A stretch of 64,000 nucleotides of DNA, from NCBI GenBank assembly GCA_050945515.1, contig JBMNTB010000002.1, forward strand, positions 62,001-126,000, in the 5' to 3' direction. Position numbers and translations under genes: made by a program. Below, in pieces: positions 26,675 through 34,978 of this stretch; the first letter of the stretch is position 1; each line of letters begins with the position of its first letter. The notes under the pieces were generated by a model, which did no database searches, had not been told where the DNA came from, and saw only the letters and a program-made list of their open reading frames with translations. This DNA comes from UBA1046 sp050945515 (GTDB lineage Bacteria; Bacillota; Clostridia; Saccharofermentanales; DTU023).

Positions 26675-27159
26675 TAACTATATTGATCCTGGTTGTCCTA
26701 GACCAGTATAGCAAGGCCTTAGCGGAATATTATCTTGCTGAGGGGGCCGTTAAGATTATCCCAGGTTTTTTTGAGCTGGAACTGACATGGAATTCCGGGG
26801 CAGCTTGGAATTTTCTTGCTGCAAAAAGTTGGGGCATAGTTCTCCTATCTATCAGCTCTTTGCTTGTAAGCGCAGTGGTTTTATTCTATTTAGGTAAAGC
26901 TCACGGTTTAAAGGCCCAAATTGTTCTAGTACTCATTGCTGCGGGCGGTATAGGCAATTTAATTGATCGGATCCGCTTTGGACGAGTAACTGATTTTCTA
27001 TCATTTATCTTTGGCTCATATAAGTTTCCGGTTTTTAATCTGGCGGATACATTCGTCACGATAGGAGTTATTTTGGCAATAATTTTTTTACTCCTGGATC
27101 ATAGTTTTATAGAGCAAATTACAGGGAATATCACTTCTGAAATAGGTGATGCTAAGTGA
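26665..27159 (+). CDS. lspA: Lipoprotein signal peptidase (signal peptidase II)
   Basis: A 164-residue membrane protein with four helices. The two catalytic aspartates lie in GNLIDRIRFGRVTDFL and FNLADTFVTIG, and TWNSGAAWNFL is the third conserved block. It removes signal peptides from diacylglyceryl-modified prolipoproteins; at least three lipoproteins are encoded in this window, including the gene immediately upstream. The gene order lspA-rluD is conserved in Bacillota. Confidence 0.95.
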   Translation: MAVVTILILVVLDQYSKALAEYYLAEGAVKIIPGFFELELTWNSGAAWNFLAAKSWGIVLLSISSLLVSAVVLFYLGKAHGLKAQIVLVLIAAGGIGNLIDRIRFGRVTDFLSFIFGSYKFPVFNLADTFVTIGVILAIIFLLLDHSFIEQITGNITSEIGDAK

Positions 27160-28067
27160 CGATGAGAACTATAGTTGCCATGGAAGACGCACCTAGACTC
27201 GACAGCTGGCTGGCTCAACAATGCGGAGTTTCGAGGTCAGCTATAAAGCAATTAATTTTGGCAGGTAAAGTATCTTTAAATGCTAAAGCGGTCAAACCAG
27301 CTCAGGCAGTAATGAGAGGGCAGACATTTTTGGTTAATGAGGAGCAGAAACCGTCTGATCTAATTCCCGAGGAATTGCCTTTAGATATAGTTTACGAGGA
27401 TGAGGTACTGTTGGTAGTCAATAAAGCTAGGGGAATGGTAGTTCATCCTGCGGCCGGAAATCACAAAGGGACTCTTGTCAATGCTTTATTGGCGTATAGC
27501 TCAGCCAATCTTTCTAATGTCCAGGGATATGATCGTCCGGGTATTGTTCATCGGCTTGATAAAGATACTTCCGGTTTGATAATTATTGCCAAGAACAATC
27601 AAGCTCATCGCCATATTGCTAATCAGCTGGCAAAAAGATCGCTGGTGCGTATTTACCATACTATTGTCTGGGGTCAAATGGAAGCAAAAACAGCATTGGT
27701 AGATGCACCTATTGGCAGAGATCCCAAAAATCGTCAAAGGATGGCAGTGGCAGCGGATGGGAAACCTGCTGTTACTAAAATAGACTTGATTGAACAAGCT
27801 TACCGCGGAGCGCATCTTTGTTGTCAATTGACTACGGGTAGAACTCATCAAATCAGAGTGCATTTATCATATATCGGTCATCCTATAGTAGGTGATGTCG
27901 TCTACGGCAAAAATAAACCTACCATCTATCATGACGGTCAATTATTGCATGCTAAGAGTCTGGAATTTATCCATCCTGTATCCGGGGAGACGATCAGTCT
28001 ATCATCCGATCTGCCGCCGGAATTTGATTTTGTTATGGAGTATATGCGTGGTGAAAGAGAAGACTAG
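27156..28067 (+). CDS. rluD: RluD-family pseudouridine synthase
   Basis: A 303-residue protein with an N-terminal S4 RNA-binding domain (RLDSWLAQQCGVSRSAIKQLI) and the catalytic block RPGIVHRLDKDTSGLIIIAKN, then GRTHQIRVHLSYIGHPIVGD. In Bacteria this family modifies the 23S rRNA helix 69 uridines. The start GTG overlaps the lspA stop. The following DUF881 gene begins inside its last codons. Confidence 0.95.
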   Translation: MTMRTIVAMEDAPRLDSWLAQQCGVSRSAIKQLILAGKVSLNAKAVKPAQAVMRGQTFLVNEEQKPSDLIPEELPLDIVYEDEVLLVVNKARGMVVHPAAGNHKGTLVNALLAYSSANLSNVQGYDRPGIVHRLDKDTSGLIIIAKNNQAHRHIANQLAKRSLVRIYHTIVWGQMEAKTALVDAPIGRDPKNRQRMAVAADGKPAVTKIDLIEQAYRGAHLCCQLTTGRTHQIRVHLSYIGHPIVGDVVYGKNKPTIYHDGQLLHAKSLEFIHPVSGETISLSSDLPPEFDFVMEYMRGERED

Positions 28068-28851
28068 ATCTCGGAAAGGATTGTACTCCGGTAATAGTAC
28101 TAATACTCGAAGTAGCGAGCTATTGAGACAGGAGGTAAAATTACTGCTATTTGTCTTGCTCATCATGTTTGGAATTTCAATCTCAGTTATGATTAAAAAT
28201 ATTGGAACTCACAATGAAGTGGAAGAAATCTTTAGTCAGTATGAAGCAATACGGAATGAGCTTAATACTTTAGTTCATAACAACGAATCTCTATTGAGAC
28301 AGCAAAAATCTTTGGAGAATAAGCGACGTGATTTATTGGATTCGCTGGAGATTACGACTAAGCGTCCGGAGTTAATACAAGAATTAAGATCAGCAAGACT
28401 CCTTGCAGGTCTGGAGACTGTAACCGGAACAGGTTTGACGATTACAATGAATGACAAAGAAGGATATGATCCATTAGTAGATAAATCGGATGCCTTAATA
28501 CATGACGGCACAATTACCTATATAATTAATCTGTTAAACGGAGCGGGGGCAAGGGCTTTATCTTTTAATGGAACTAGAATTACTGCCGTACCTCAGATTT
28601 ATTGTATTGGCCCGACTATTTTATTCTACTCCAGGCGCTTGGCACCACCCTATGTGATTATTGCAATTGGACCTACAGAGGAAATGTTGTCAGTTTTAGA
28701 GACTGACAGGTATCTACAGAGAATTACTTCGAATGAGGTCGGGATCCGCATGGAGATCCAGACAGGCCAAGTAGTCATTCCAGCGTTCTCGGAATACGAA
28801 AATTTCAGAGAACATATTACCCATTTGGAGGCCACCAGAAATGAAGATTAG
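28048..28851 (+). CDS. DUF881 family membrane-anchored protein (first of a tandem pair)
   Basis: About 267 residues when started at GTG 28048 (or GTG 28051), with GGAG at 28037-28040. One transmembrane helix (LLLFVLLIMFGISISVMI) is followed by a coiled coil of about 60 residues and the DUF881 extracytoplasmic domain, recognised by TGTGLTITMND and GARALSFNGTRIT. DUF881 proteins (YlxW/YlxX in Bacillus) sit near division or cell-wall genes; their function is unknown. It overlaps the rluD end and the next, homologous gene. Confidence 0.85.
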   Translation: MVKEKTRSRKGLYSGNSTNTRSSELLRQEVKLLLFVLLIMFGISISVMIKNIGTHNEVEEIFSQYEAIRNELNTLVHNNESLLRQQKSLENKRRDLLDSLEITTKRPELIQELRSARLLAGLETVTGTGLTITMNDKEGYDPLVDKSDALIHDGTITYIINLLNGAGARALSFNGTRITAVPQIYCIGPTILFYSRRLAPPYVIIAIGPTEEMLSVLETDRYLQRITSNEVGIRMEIQTGQVVIPAFSEYENFREHITHLEATRNED

Positions 28852-29554
28852 ATTTGGTCGCAGCACCTTTGTAATTGTTATATGCATTGTCCTGGGTATT
28901 TTACTCGCTTTACAGATGAAAGGTCTAAATAGAAAATCTGTTACCCGGGACAGTTTACAGGAGCTACAGAATTCTGTGATTGAATATCAAAAAAAGAACC
29001 AGGATCTTGATCGGCGTAATAACCAGTTGCATGACTATATCCGAACCCTTGAGAATGAGCTGAGCGGATCTGAAACCGGAGCTTTAGCAAAAATTATTGA
29101 AGAAAAAGAGCAATATGCTATTTTTGCCGGCTTGCGAAAAGTTGAAAATGACGGAGTGATTATTTCATTGACTAGCAATGCTCCAGCGAGAATGCGAGAT
29201 TCGGTTTTAAGGCAATTTGTTAATGAACTAGCTTCCCTTGGTGCTCAGGCAGTTTCCATTAATGGCGAGCGCAAGGTGGCTACTACAGAAATCAGAGCTA
29301 ATGATGACCAGATTATTATCAATGGCGTTCGTTTTGATCGCAACGATACCTTTGAGATCAGAGCAATTGTTAATCCGGATTCGATAGACGAATACATTAT
29401 TCCGTATCTGGAAAATGTGCGAGAGGTAATTCTCAAAGAATTGGAGGGCGAAAGCTGGACAATCACGATTAAACATGAAAAGAAATTAGTGATTCCTGCT
29501 CTGCGTGAAGATAGGATTGCGTACCAAAATGATTTGCTGGTACCTGTAGAATAA
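28841..29554 (+). CDS. DUF881 family membrane-anchored protein (second of a tandem pair)
   Basis: A 237-residue protein with the same plan as its neighbour: transmembrane helix at residues 9-25, coiled coil to about 80, then the DUF881 domain with NDGVIISLTSNAP and GAQAVSINGERKV. The pair probably arose by duplication, and two DUF881 genes in tandem are common in Bacillota. Translation overlaps the upstream gene. Confidence 0.87.
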   Translation: MKIRFGRSTFVIVICIVLGILLALQMKGLNRKSVTRDSLQELQNSVIEYQKKNQDLDRRNNQLHDYIRTLENELSGSETGALAKIIEEKEQYAIFAGLRKVENDGVIISLTSNAPARMRDSVLRQFVNELASLGAQAVSINGERKVATTEIRANDDQIIINGVRFDRNDTFEIRAIVNPDSIDEYIIPYLENVREVILKELEGESWTITIKHEKKLVIPALREDRIAYQNDLLVPVE

Positions 29555-29571
29555 AGTTATACTACTTTCAT

Positions 29572-30555
29572 ATGGAATATACTATTCAATTCGATCATAC
29601 AAGTGCGGGGATGGCAGTATTGGGAGCCTTCAATGGCCATGCAAAGCTTGTTGATGAATCTTTCCAGGTAGAAACTGAAGCAACTTCGAATGGCTTGGTC
29701 ATACGCGGCGATAAGCCGGAGAATATTTCTGCGGCAACCGAAGTATATCGCAAGATGAATGATTTGCATGATAGTGGTCAACCATTGACTGATCAGCTGG
29801 TGAACTATTTGATTAATATCGTCAAGGATGGTGAAGTTGAAGCTTTTAAGGAATTCTCTCCGGACATTATCTGCGTTAACTCAAAAGGCAGACCACTCAT
29901 GAGTAAGACATATGGACAAAAAAAATATATCGAGTCCATAGAAAAAAATGAATTGACATTTGCCATAGGGCCGGCAGGTACGGGCAAGACATATCTGGCG
30001 GTAGCAATGGCAGTTAAGGCTTTTCGTGCTCATGAAGTATCCCGGATTATTTTAACCAGACCAGCAGTTGAAGCAGGAGAAAAACTGGGCTTTTTACCGG
30101 GTGACCTTCAAAATAAAGTTGATCCGTATATGCGTCCTCTCTATGATGCACTAAATGATCTGATGGGCAATGAACAATATTTAAAAAATTTAGAAAAGGG
30201 ACTAATTGAAGTTTCGCCTCTGGCATATATGCGTGGGCGTACGCTAGATGATGCTTTTATCATTCTCGATGAAGCGCAAAACACGACCAGAGAACAAATG
30301 AAGATGTTTTTGACCAGGATAGGATTCCATGCTAAAGCTGTGGTAACCGGAGATATTACTCAAATTGATCTTCCTGTTAATACTTGGAGTGGTTTGGAAG
30401 AAGCGGCATTGTTGCTAAGTAAGGTAAAAGGAATTGGTCAAGTCAGGCTTACCCAAAGGGATGTTGTACGAAACCCTTTAGTGCAGCGAATTATTCAGGC
30501 CTATGAAGAAGCTGAAATGCTCAGACAAAAGAAAAAGCGAGGAAACAGAAGATGA
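29572..30555 (+). CDS. phoH: PhoH-like ATPase
   Basis: A 327-residue protein with an N-terminal KH-like segment and a P-loop ATPase domain: Walker A GPAGTGKT, then RPAVEAGEKLGFLPGD, Walker B FIILDEAQNTT and the VVTGDITQIDLP motif. PhoH/YbeZ proteins accompany YbeY and are tied to rRNA and RNA metabolism; here YbeY is encoded two genes downstream. Overlaps the pgpH start by four bases. Confidence 0.95.
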   Translation: MEYTIQFDHTSAGMAVLGAFNGHAKLVDESFQVETEATSNGLVIRGDKPENISAATEVYRKMNDLHDSGQPLTDQLVNYLINIVKDGEVEAFKEFSPDIICVNSKGRPLMSKTYGQKKYIESIEKNELTFAIGPAGTGKTYLAVAMAVKAFRAHEVSRIILTRPAVEAGEKLGFLPGDLQNKVDPYMRPLYDALNDLMGNEQYLKNLEKGLIEVSPLAYMRGRTLDDAFIILDEAQNTTREQMKMFLTRIGFHAKAVVTGDITQIDLPVNTWSGLEEAALLLSKVKGIGQVRLTQRDVVRNPLVQRIIQAYEEAEMLRQKKKRGNRR

Positions 30556-32726
30556 AATCTAATGCTAAAAAGAGAGTAACTTTGATCACGCTTTTGTTGA
30601 CAGTAGCAATTTTTACTTTCTCTATTTATATTGGTTCTCAACCGGAAAAATATAACCTGAATATCGGTGACGTCAGTGATTATGATATTGTAGCTCCACG
30701 TGCAATTGCAGATAGCATTGAAACACAAAAACGAGCAGCTCAGGCTCAGGCGGATATCCAAACTGTCATGATGAGATCAGAGCAAACCAGTTCAGCAGTA
30801 ATTTCAGATGTGACGCGTTTTCTGGATATTGTGCAAGAACGCAGAGAAGCAATTTATAAGGTTCAGCCCCCGGATACCGAAACTCCTGATTCCGAAGGCG
30901 ACAATTCCAGAGGGGAGCCTACGAATGAGGCTAAGCAAGAACCGTCAACCAATTTACGTCAACCAACAGAAACTGAATTTCAGCTTTCTGCCTCATCCTT
31001 GATTTCAGGTCTTGATCAGACTCTCGGTCTTACTCTGCCGGCTGCAGATGCCCAACAGTTGATGAAGATGTCAGAAGTCCGTTTTAACAATTTTTCGGAA
31101 GTGCTGCTGACTCAGGCAGAAGCTATTATGGCGGACTCACTTGACCAGGCACGTCTTGCCATGGCAATTAATGATGCAGCTGAAAGCCTCAAAGATAACA
31201 GTGAATATTATATAGATGACGTGACATTGGTTGGCCAAACTCTACAGTTGATTTTGAAGCCTAATGTTGTTCCCAATGAGGAGGCAACAATCAATGCGCG
31301 AAAAGCTGCCTACGATCGGGTTATCAATAATCCGGTAATGGTAAATAGGGGAACTCGAATCGTTTCCAAGGGTGATATGATAACTGAGGCAAACTGGCAA
31401 ATGCTTTTGGATCTGGATCTGACCGGTAAAACAGGTATTGATTGGTTGCGTCTGCTGGGGATTTTACTACTTGTTATTATTTTAACCGGTTTAGCCGTAT
31501 TATATTTCCAACGTTATCATCCCAATATTGCTGAAACTCCAAGAACTTTACTGGCACTTTCTCTGGCACTTTTAATTCCGATGTTAACTTCTATTTATCT
31601 GGCTCAGCATAATCCTCTGACGCCGCCGGTTTATTTTGCGGCAGTAGTAATTGCTGCTTATTTCGGTTTTAGAACTGCAACTGTCATGTCTATCATATTA
31701 ATCATCATGATAATACCTATGACAGGTTTTGAGATGGCATTCCCCATGACAGCGCTAGCCGGCTGCATGGTGGCGTCCTTATACACAAAGGGAATCGGAC
31801 GCCATGATAATTATGCCAAAATTATTGTTTCTACTGCCTTGGTAACTCTAAGCATGAGTTCTGTTTTCGGCTTATTGGCTCATGAACCGCTGGATAAGAT
31901 GCTTACACATATATTGCAGGCAGTTCTCAGTGGAATGTTTTCTGTCGTAGTGGCAATTGGTGTCATGCCTATTTTTGAAATGATTTTTAATACAGTATCA
32001 CCTCTGCGTCTGATTGAGTTGTCCCAGACCAGCCATCCTTTGTTAAGGCGATTGTTTATCGAAGCCCCCGGTACATCGCAGCATTCCATGATGGTGGCAA
32101 ATTTGGCTGAAGCAGCTGCAGAATCAGTGGGCGCCAATGCCATGATTGTGCGAGTAGGATCATATTTCCATGATATTGGCAAATTGGAAAATCCCATGGC
32201 TTTTACTGAGAATCAGACAGGTGAAAATCCACATGACTTTATGTTGCCGCAAGAAAGCTGCAAGCTGATTACCAGGCATCCGGAAGATGGAGTCAAATTA
32301 GGCAGGAAGTATCGTTTGCCGCAACCTGTACTCAATATCATATTGCAGCATCATGGCACCACTGTTTTGCAGTATTTTTATCATAAAGCTTGCACTGTTG
32401 CAGAGAAAGAAGGAAAGACGTTGCCCTCACCCGAATCATACAGTTATCCAACCCCAGTGCCAAATTCCGCGGAGTCTGCTATTGTGATGCTTGCTGATTC
32501 GGTAGAGGCTGCTATGAGGTCAGTCAGTCCCAAGAATCTCCAAGAAGCGGAAAATATGATCAGACGCGTAGTGAAGACCAAAACGGATCAGAATCAGCTG
32601 ATCAAATCCGGACTTTCTTTTGCCCAGGTTGAAAGTATTATCAAGTCATTTCTACATGTTTATGCCGGGCACTTTCATCAACGTGTTTCGTATCCTACAG
32701 ATAGAATAGTTGTTGAGGCTAATTAA
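30552..32726 (+). CDS. pgpH: PgpH-type 7TM-HD membrane protein, cyclic-di-AMP phosphodiesterase
   Basis: A 724-residue protein: one N-terminal helix, an extracytoplasmic region of about 250 residues with an acidic linker, a block of seven helices (about residues 295-480), then a cytoplasmic HD domain with SQHSMMVANLAEAAAE, GSYFHDIGKLENP and ILQHHGTT. In Bacillota and Listeria PgpH hydrolyses c-di-AMP, which controls potassium and wall homeostasis. The phoH-pgpH-ybeY order is conserved. Confidence 0.93.
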   Translation: MKSNAKKRVTLITLLLTVAIFTFSIYIGSQPEKYNLNIGDVSDYDIVAPRAIADSIETQKRAAQAQADIQTVMMRSEQTSSAVISDVTRFLDIVQERREAIYKVQPPDTETPDSEGDNSRGEPTNEAKQEPSTNLRQPTETEFQLSASSLISGLDQTLGLTLPAADAQQLMKMSEVRFNNFSEVLLTQAEAIMADSLDQARLAMAINDAAESLKDNSEYYIDDVTLVGQTLQLILKPNVVPNEEATINARKAAYDRVINNPVMVNRGTRIVSKGDMITEANWQMLLDLDLTGKTGIDWLRLLGILLLVIILTGLAVLYFQRYHPNIAETPRTLLALSLALLIPMLTSIYLAQHNPLTPPVYFAAVVIAAYFGFRTATVMSIILIIMIIPMTGFEMAFPMTALAGCMVASLYTKGIGRHDNYAKIIVSTALVTLSMSSVFGLLAHEPLDKMLTHILQAVLSGMFSVVVAIGVMPIFEMIFNTVSPLRLIELSQTSHPLLRRLFIEAPGTSQHSMMVANLAEAAAESVGANAMIVRVGSYFHDIGKLENPMAFTENQTGENPHDFMLPQESCKLITRHPEDGVKLGRKYRLPQPVLNIILQHHGTTVLQYFYHKACTVAEKEGKTLPSPESYSYPTPVPNSAESAIVMLADSVEAAMRSVSPKNLQEAENMIRRVVKTKTDQNQLIKSGLSFAQVESIIKSFLHVYAGHFHQRVSYPTDRIVVEAN

Positions 32727-32731
32727 GGCCC

Positions 32732-34159
32732 ATGATTGTTCAGATTGAGAACAATGCCACAGATTTAATTGATGTCGAAATCGAAGCTGCCATTGAATCC
32801 GCTGCAACTAGGACGATCAGTTCTTTTGATTTTGCTGAAGAACTTGAAAGAATGTATCTGATCCCTAAACTTTCAATTCTGTTAACTGGCAGTGAAGAAA
32901 TCCACCGTTTAAACCAGCAATTTCGCCGTATAAATGAAGTCACAGATGTGCTTTCATTTTCTGCTCTGCCAATGGTGGAAGGAAGACTAGCCGGCCCGGT
33001 ACAGGTTTGGGATTTAGAAGTAATAGGAAATTCTAAATTTCTGAACTTAGGTGATATTGTAATATGTCCGGAACAGGCGGCCTCACAGGCTTCAGAACAT
33101 AATCACAGTCTGCCGGAAGAAATGCTTTTTTTGCTGGTACACGGAATCTTACATCTCTTGGGCTATGACCATGAAGATGGCTTTGCTGCTGAGCGGATGT
33201 TTATTCTGCAAGAAGAGATGATGCGCAAATTAGATTTTTCCAGGTTTAGGTCTGGCTTTGCGTCAATTATAGGTAGACCCAATGTTGGTAAATCGACTCT
33301 GCTTAATCGTCTGATCGGTACAAAAGTTTCTATTATTTCACCTAAACCTCAAACTACACAGAAGATGATAAGAGGAGTCTATACTGACAATGAAGCCCAA
33401 ATCATTTTCTTGGATACCCCCGGAGTTCATCAGCCAACCAGCAGATTAGGTCAATATATGCTGCAGGCCGCCGAGCAGGCTTTTATGGAGTCAGATGTGA
33501 TTTGCCTCATGATTGAAGCAGGATTCAAACCGTTTATTGATCGGATAGAGCGCAATATCCTGGATAAAGCAGTTGAAATGAATAAGCCGGTTATAATCGT
33601 TATCAACAAAACAGACACTGCAAAGAAAGAAAACCTGCTACCCTTGATTGCACTGTATAATCAAGAATACGGTTTCACTTCCTTTATTCCGATATCTGCG
33701 AAGTATGGTGACGGCGTATCCTTGTTAATCCAAGAAATCAAGCAGAAATTACCCGTTTCCCAGCCCTATTATGATGAAAGCGACTATACTGACCAGACTG
33801 AAAGGATGTTGGCTGCAGAATTAATTCGTGAAGCTCTTTTCAATCGTCTTCATGAGGAATTACCCTATGGGATTGCCGTAATGATTGAAGAGTATAATGA
33901 AATATTTGACTCAGCAGGTGAACGAACAAGAATTACAATCAGTGCTGCAGTCTTTACAGAGAAAGAAAGTCATAAGAGGATTATTTTAGGAAAAGGCGGC
34001 AATATGATCAAGAGTATAGGGATCAAAGCACGTCAAGAACTGGAGCTGATGGCTGATTGTCCTGTAGACTTATATTTATTTGTCAAGGTTAGGGCTGATT
34101 GGCGCAATAAGCCACATCATTTACAAGAGCTGGATTTTGACAGCAAACAATTTTCATGA
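32732..34159 (+). CDS. YbeY-Era fusion: rRNA maturation endonuclease joined to ribosome-assembly GTPase
   Basis: A 475-residue single reading frame with two complete proteins. Residues 1-165 are YbeY: zinc site HGILHLLGYDH, histidines 137, 141 and 147. Residues about 172-475 are Era: P-loop GRPNVGKST at 181-189, PQTTQ at 206-210, DTPG at 228-231, NKTD at 292-295 and a C-terminal KH domain with GKGG at 420-423. In most Bacillota these are separate genes with dgkA (and often cdd) between; those genes are missing here. There is no linker. Methionines 163-164, just after an AGAAGAG, could permit internal initiation of a free Era. Both proteins act in 16S rRNA maturation and 30S assembly. Confidence 0.95.
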   Translation: MIVQIENNATDLIDVEIEAAIESAATRTISSFDFAEELERMYLIPKLSILLTGSEEIHRLNQQFRRINEVTDVLSFSALPMVEGRLAGPVQVWDLEVIGNSKFLNLGDIVICPEQAASQASEHNHSLPEEMLFLLVHGILHLLGYDHEDGFAAERMFILQEEMMRKLDFSRFRSGFASIIGRPNVGKSTLLNRLIGTKVSIISPKPQTTQKMIRGVYTDNEAQIIFLDTPGVHQPTSRLGQYMLQAAEQAFMESDVICLMIEAGFKPFIDRIERNILDKAVEMNKPVIIVINKTDTAKKENLLPLIALYNQEYGFTSFIPISAKYGDGVSLLIQEIKQKLPVSQPYYDESDYTDQTERMLAAELIREALFNRLHEELPYGIAVMIEEYNEIFDSAGERTRITISAAVFTEKESHKRIILGKGGNMIKSIGIKARQELELMADCPVDLYLFVKVRADWRNKPHHLQELDFDSKQFS

Positions 34160-34926
34160 GACATCAGAGATTTAAGGCTTTTGTATTAAAATCTGTACCT
34201 TTTGGACAGAAAGACAGGCTGCTTCATCTGCTTTCTGAGCAGCGAGGTTTGTCGGTCGCAATGGCCTATGGTGCCTCAAGCAGCAAAAGCCGCTTACAAG
34301 CTGTTACAATGCCGTTTGTACTGGCGGAATATGAAGTATTCTATTATAAGGAGCGTACCACGATTGACGCCGGGGATTTGATTGAAGCATTTCTTCCGCT
34401 CCATCAAGATATTGCCAAGCTTACTGCAGCAGCCCACTTTAGTCAGGTCACAATTGATTCTCTGGTACAAGGTGTTGCTGAGCCTGATGTCTATAAACTC
34501 TGGGGGTATACCCTACATGAATTGTGCCGCAATGACGATCCGGCTCTGGTTGCTCAAATTGCAGTATTCCGTTTGATTTCAGATCTTGGCTATGCTCCTT
34601 GGCTCAATGATTGCATACGCTGTCATGCTGCAATTGATCAGAGAGCCTGTTTTAGTTTCCCTGACTCAGGCTTAGTCTGCAGTCAGGAGCAGATTGATCA
34701 GGAAGCTTGCATCTATCTATCACAACCGGCTATAGCTTCCTTACTTTATATCGTGCAGGCTGATTATAATCTCCTATTTAACTTTACAATCAGCGATCGA
34801 GTTCGGTCGGAACTGCTGTCATTTATCGATCTTTATCTGACTGAAAAGCTGGAGAAGCAATATACTCGCCTGAAGTTGATGGACAGCTTTGAAACGATAT
34901 TGAATCCAGGCAAAAATGAGGATTAG
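34156..34926 (+). CDS. recO: DNA repair protein RecO
   Basis: A 256-residue protein with an N-terminal OB fold (FKAFVLKSVPFGQKDRLLHLLS) and a helical domain with cysteines (CIRCHA and LVCS) where many RecO proteins bind zinc. RecO loads RecA onto SSB-coated DNA with RecR. It overlaps the YbeY-Era gene by four bases; era-recO is a common order. The gene ends a long co-directional run; a convergent helicase gene follows after about 50 bases with no obvious terminator. Confidence 0.92.
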   Translation: MRHQRFKAFVLKSVPFGQKDRLLHLLSEQRGLSVAMAYGASSSKSRLQAVTMPFVLAEYEVFYYKERTTIDAGDLIEAFLPLHQDIAKLTAAAHFSQVTIDSLVQGVAEPDVYKLWGYTLHELCRNDDPALVAQIAVFRLISDLGYAPWLNDCIRCHAAIDQRACFSFPDSGLVCSQEQIDQEACIYLSQPAIASLLYIVQADYNLLFNFTISDRVRSELLSFIDLYLTEKLEKQYTRLKLMDSFETILNPGKNED

Positions 34927-34978
34927 AATTCCTGTTTATAAGGGAAGGTCCCCGTGCGAACTCAGGATCCAAATTTCA

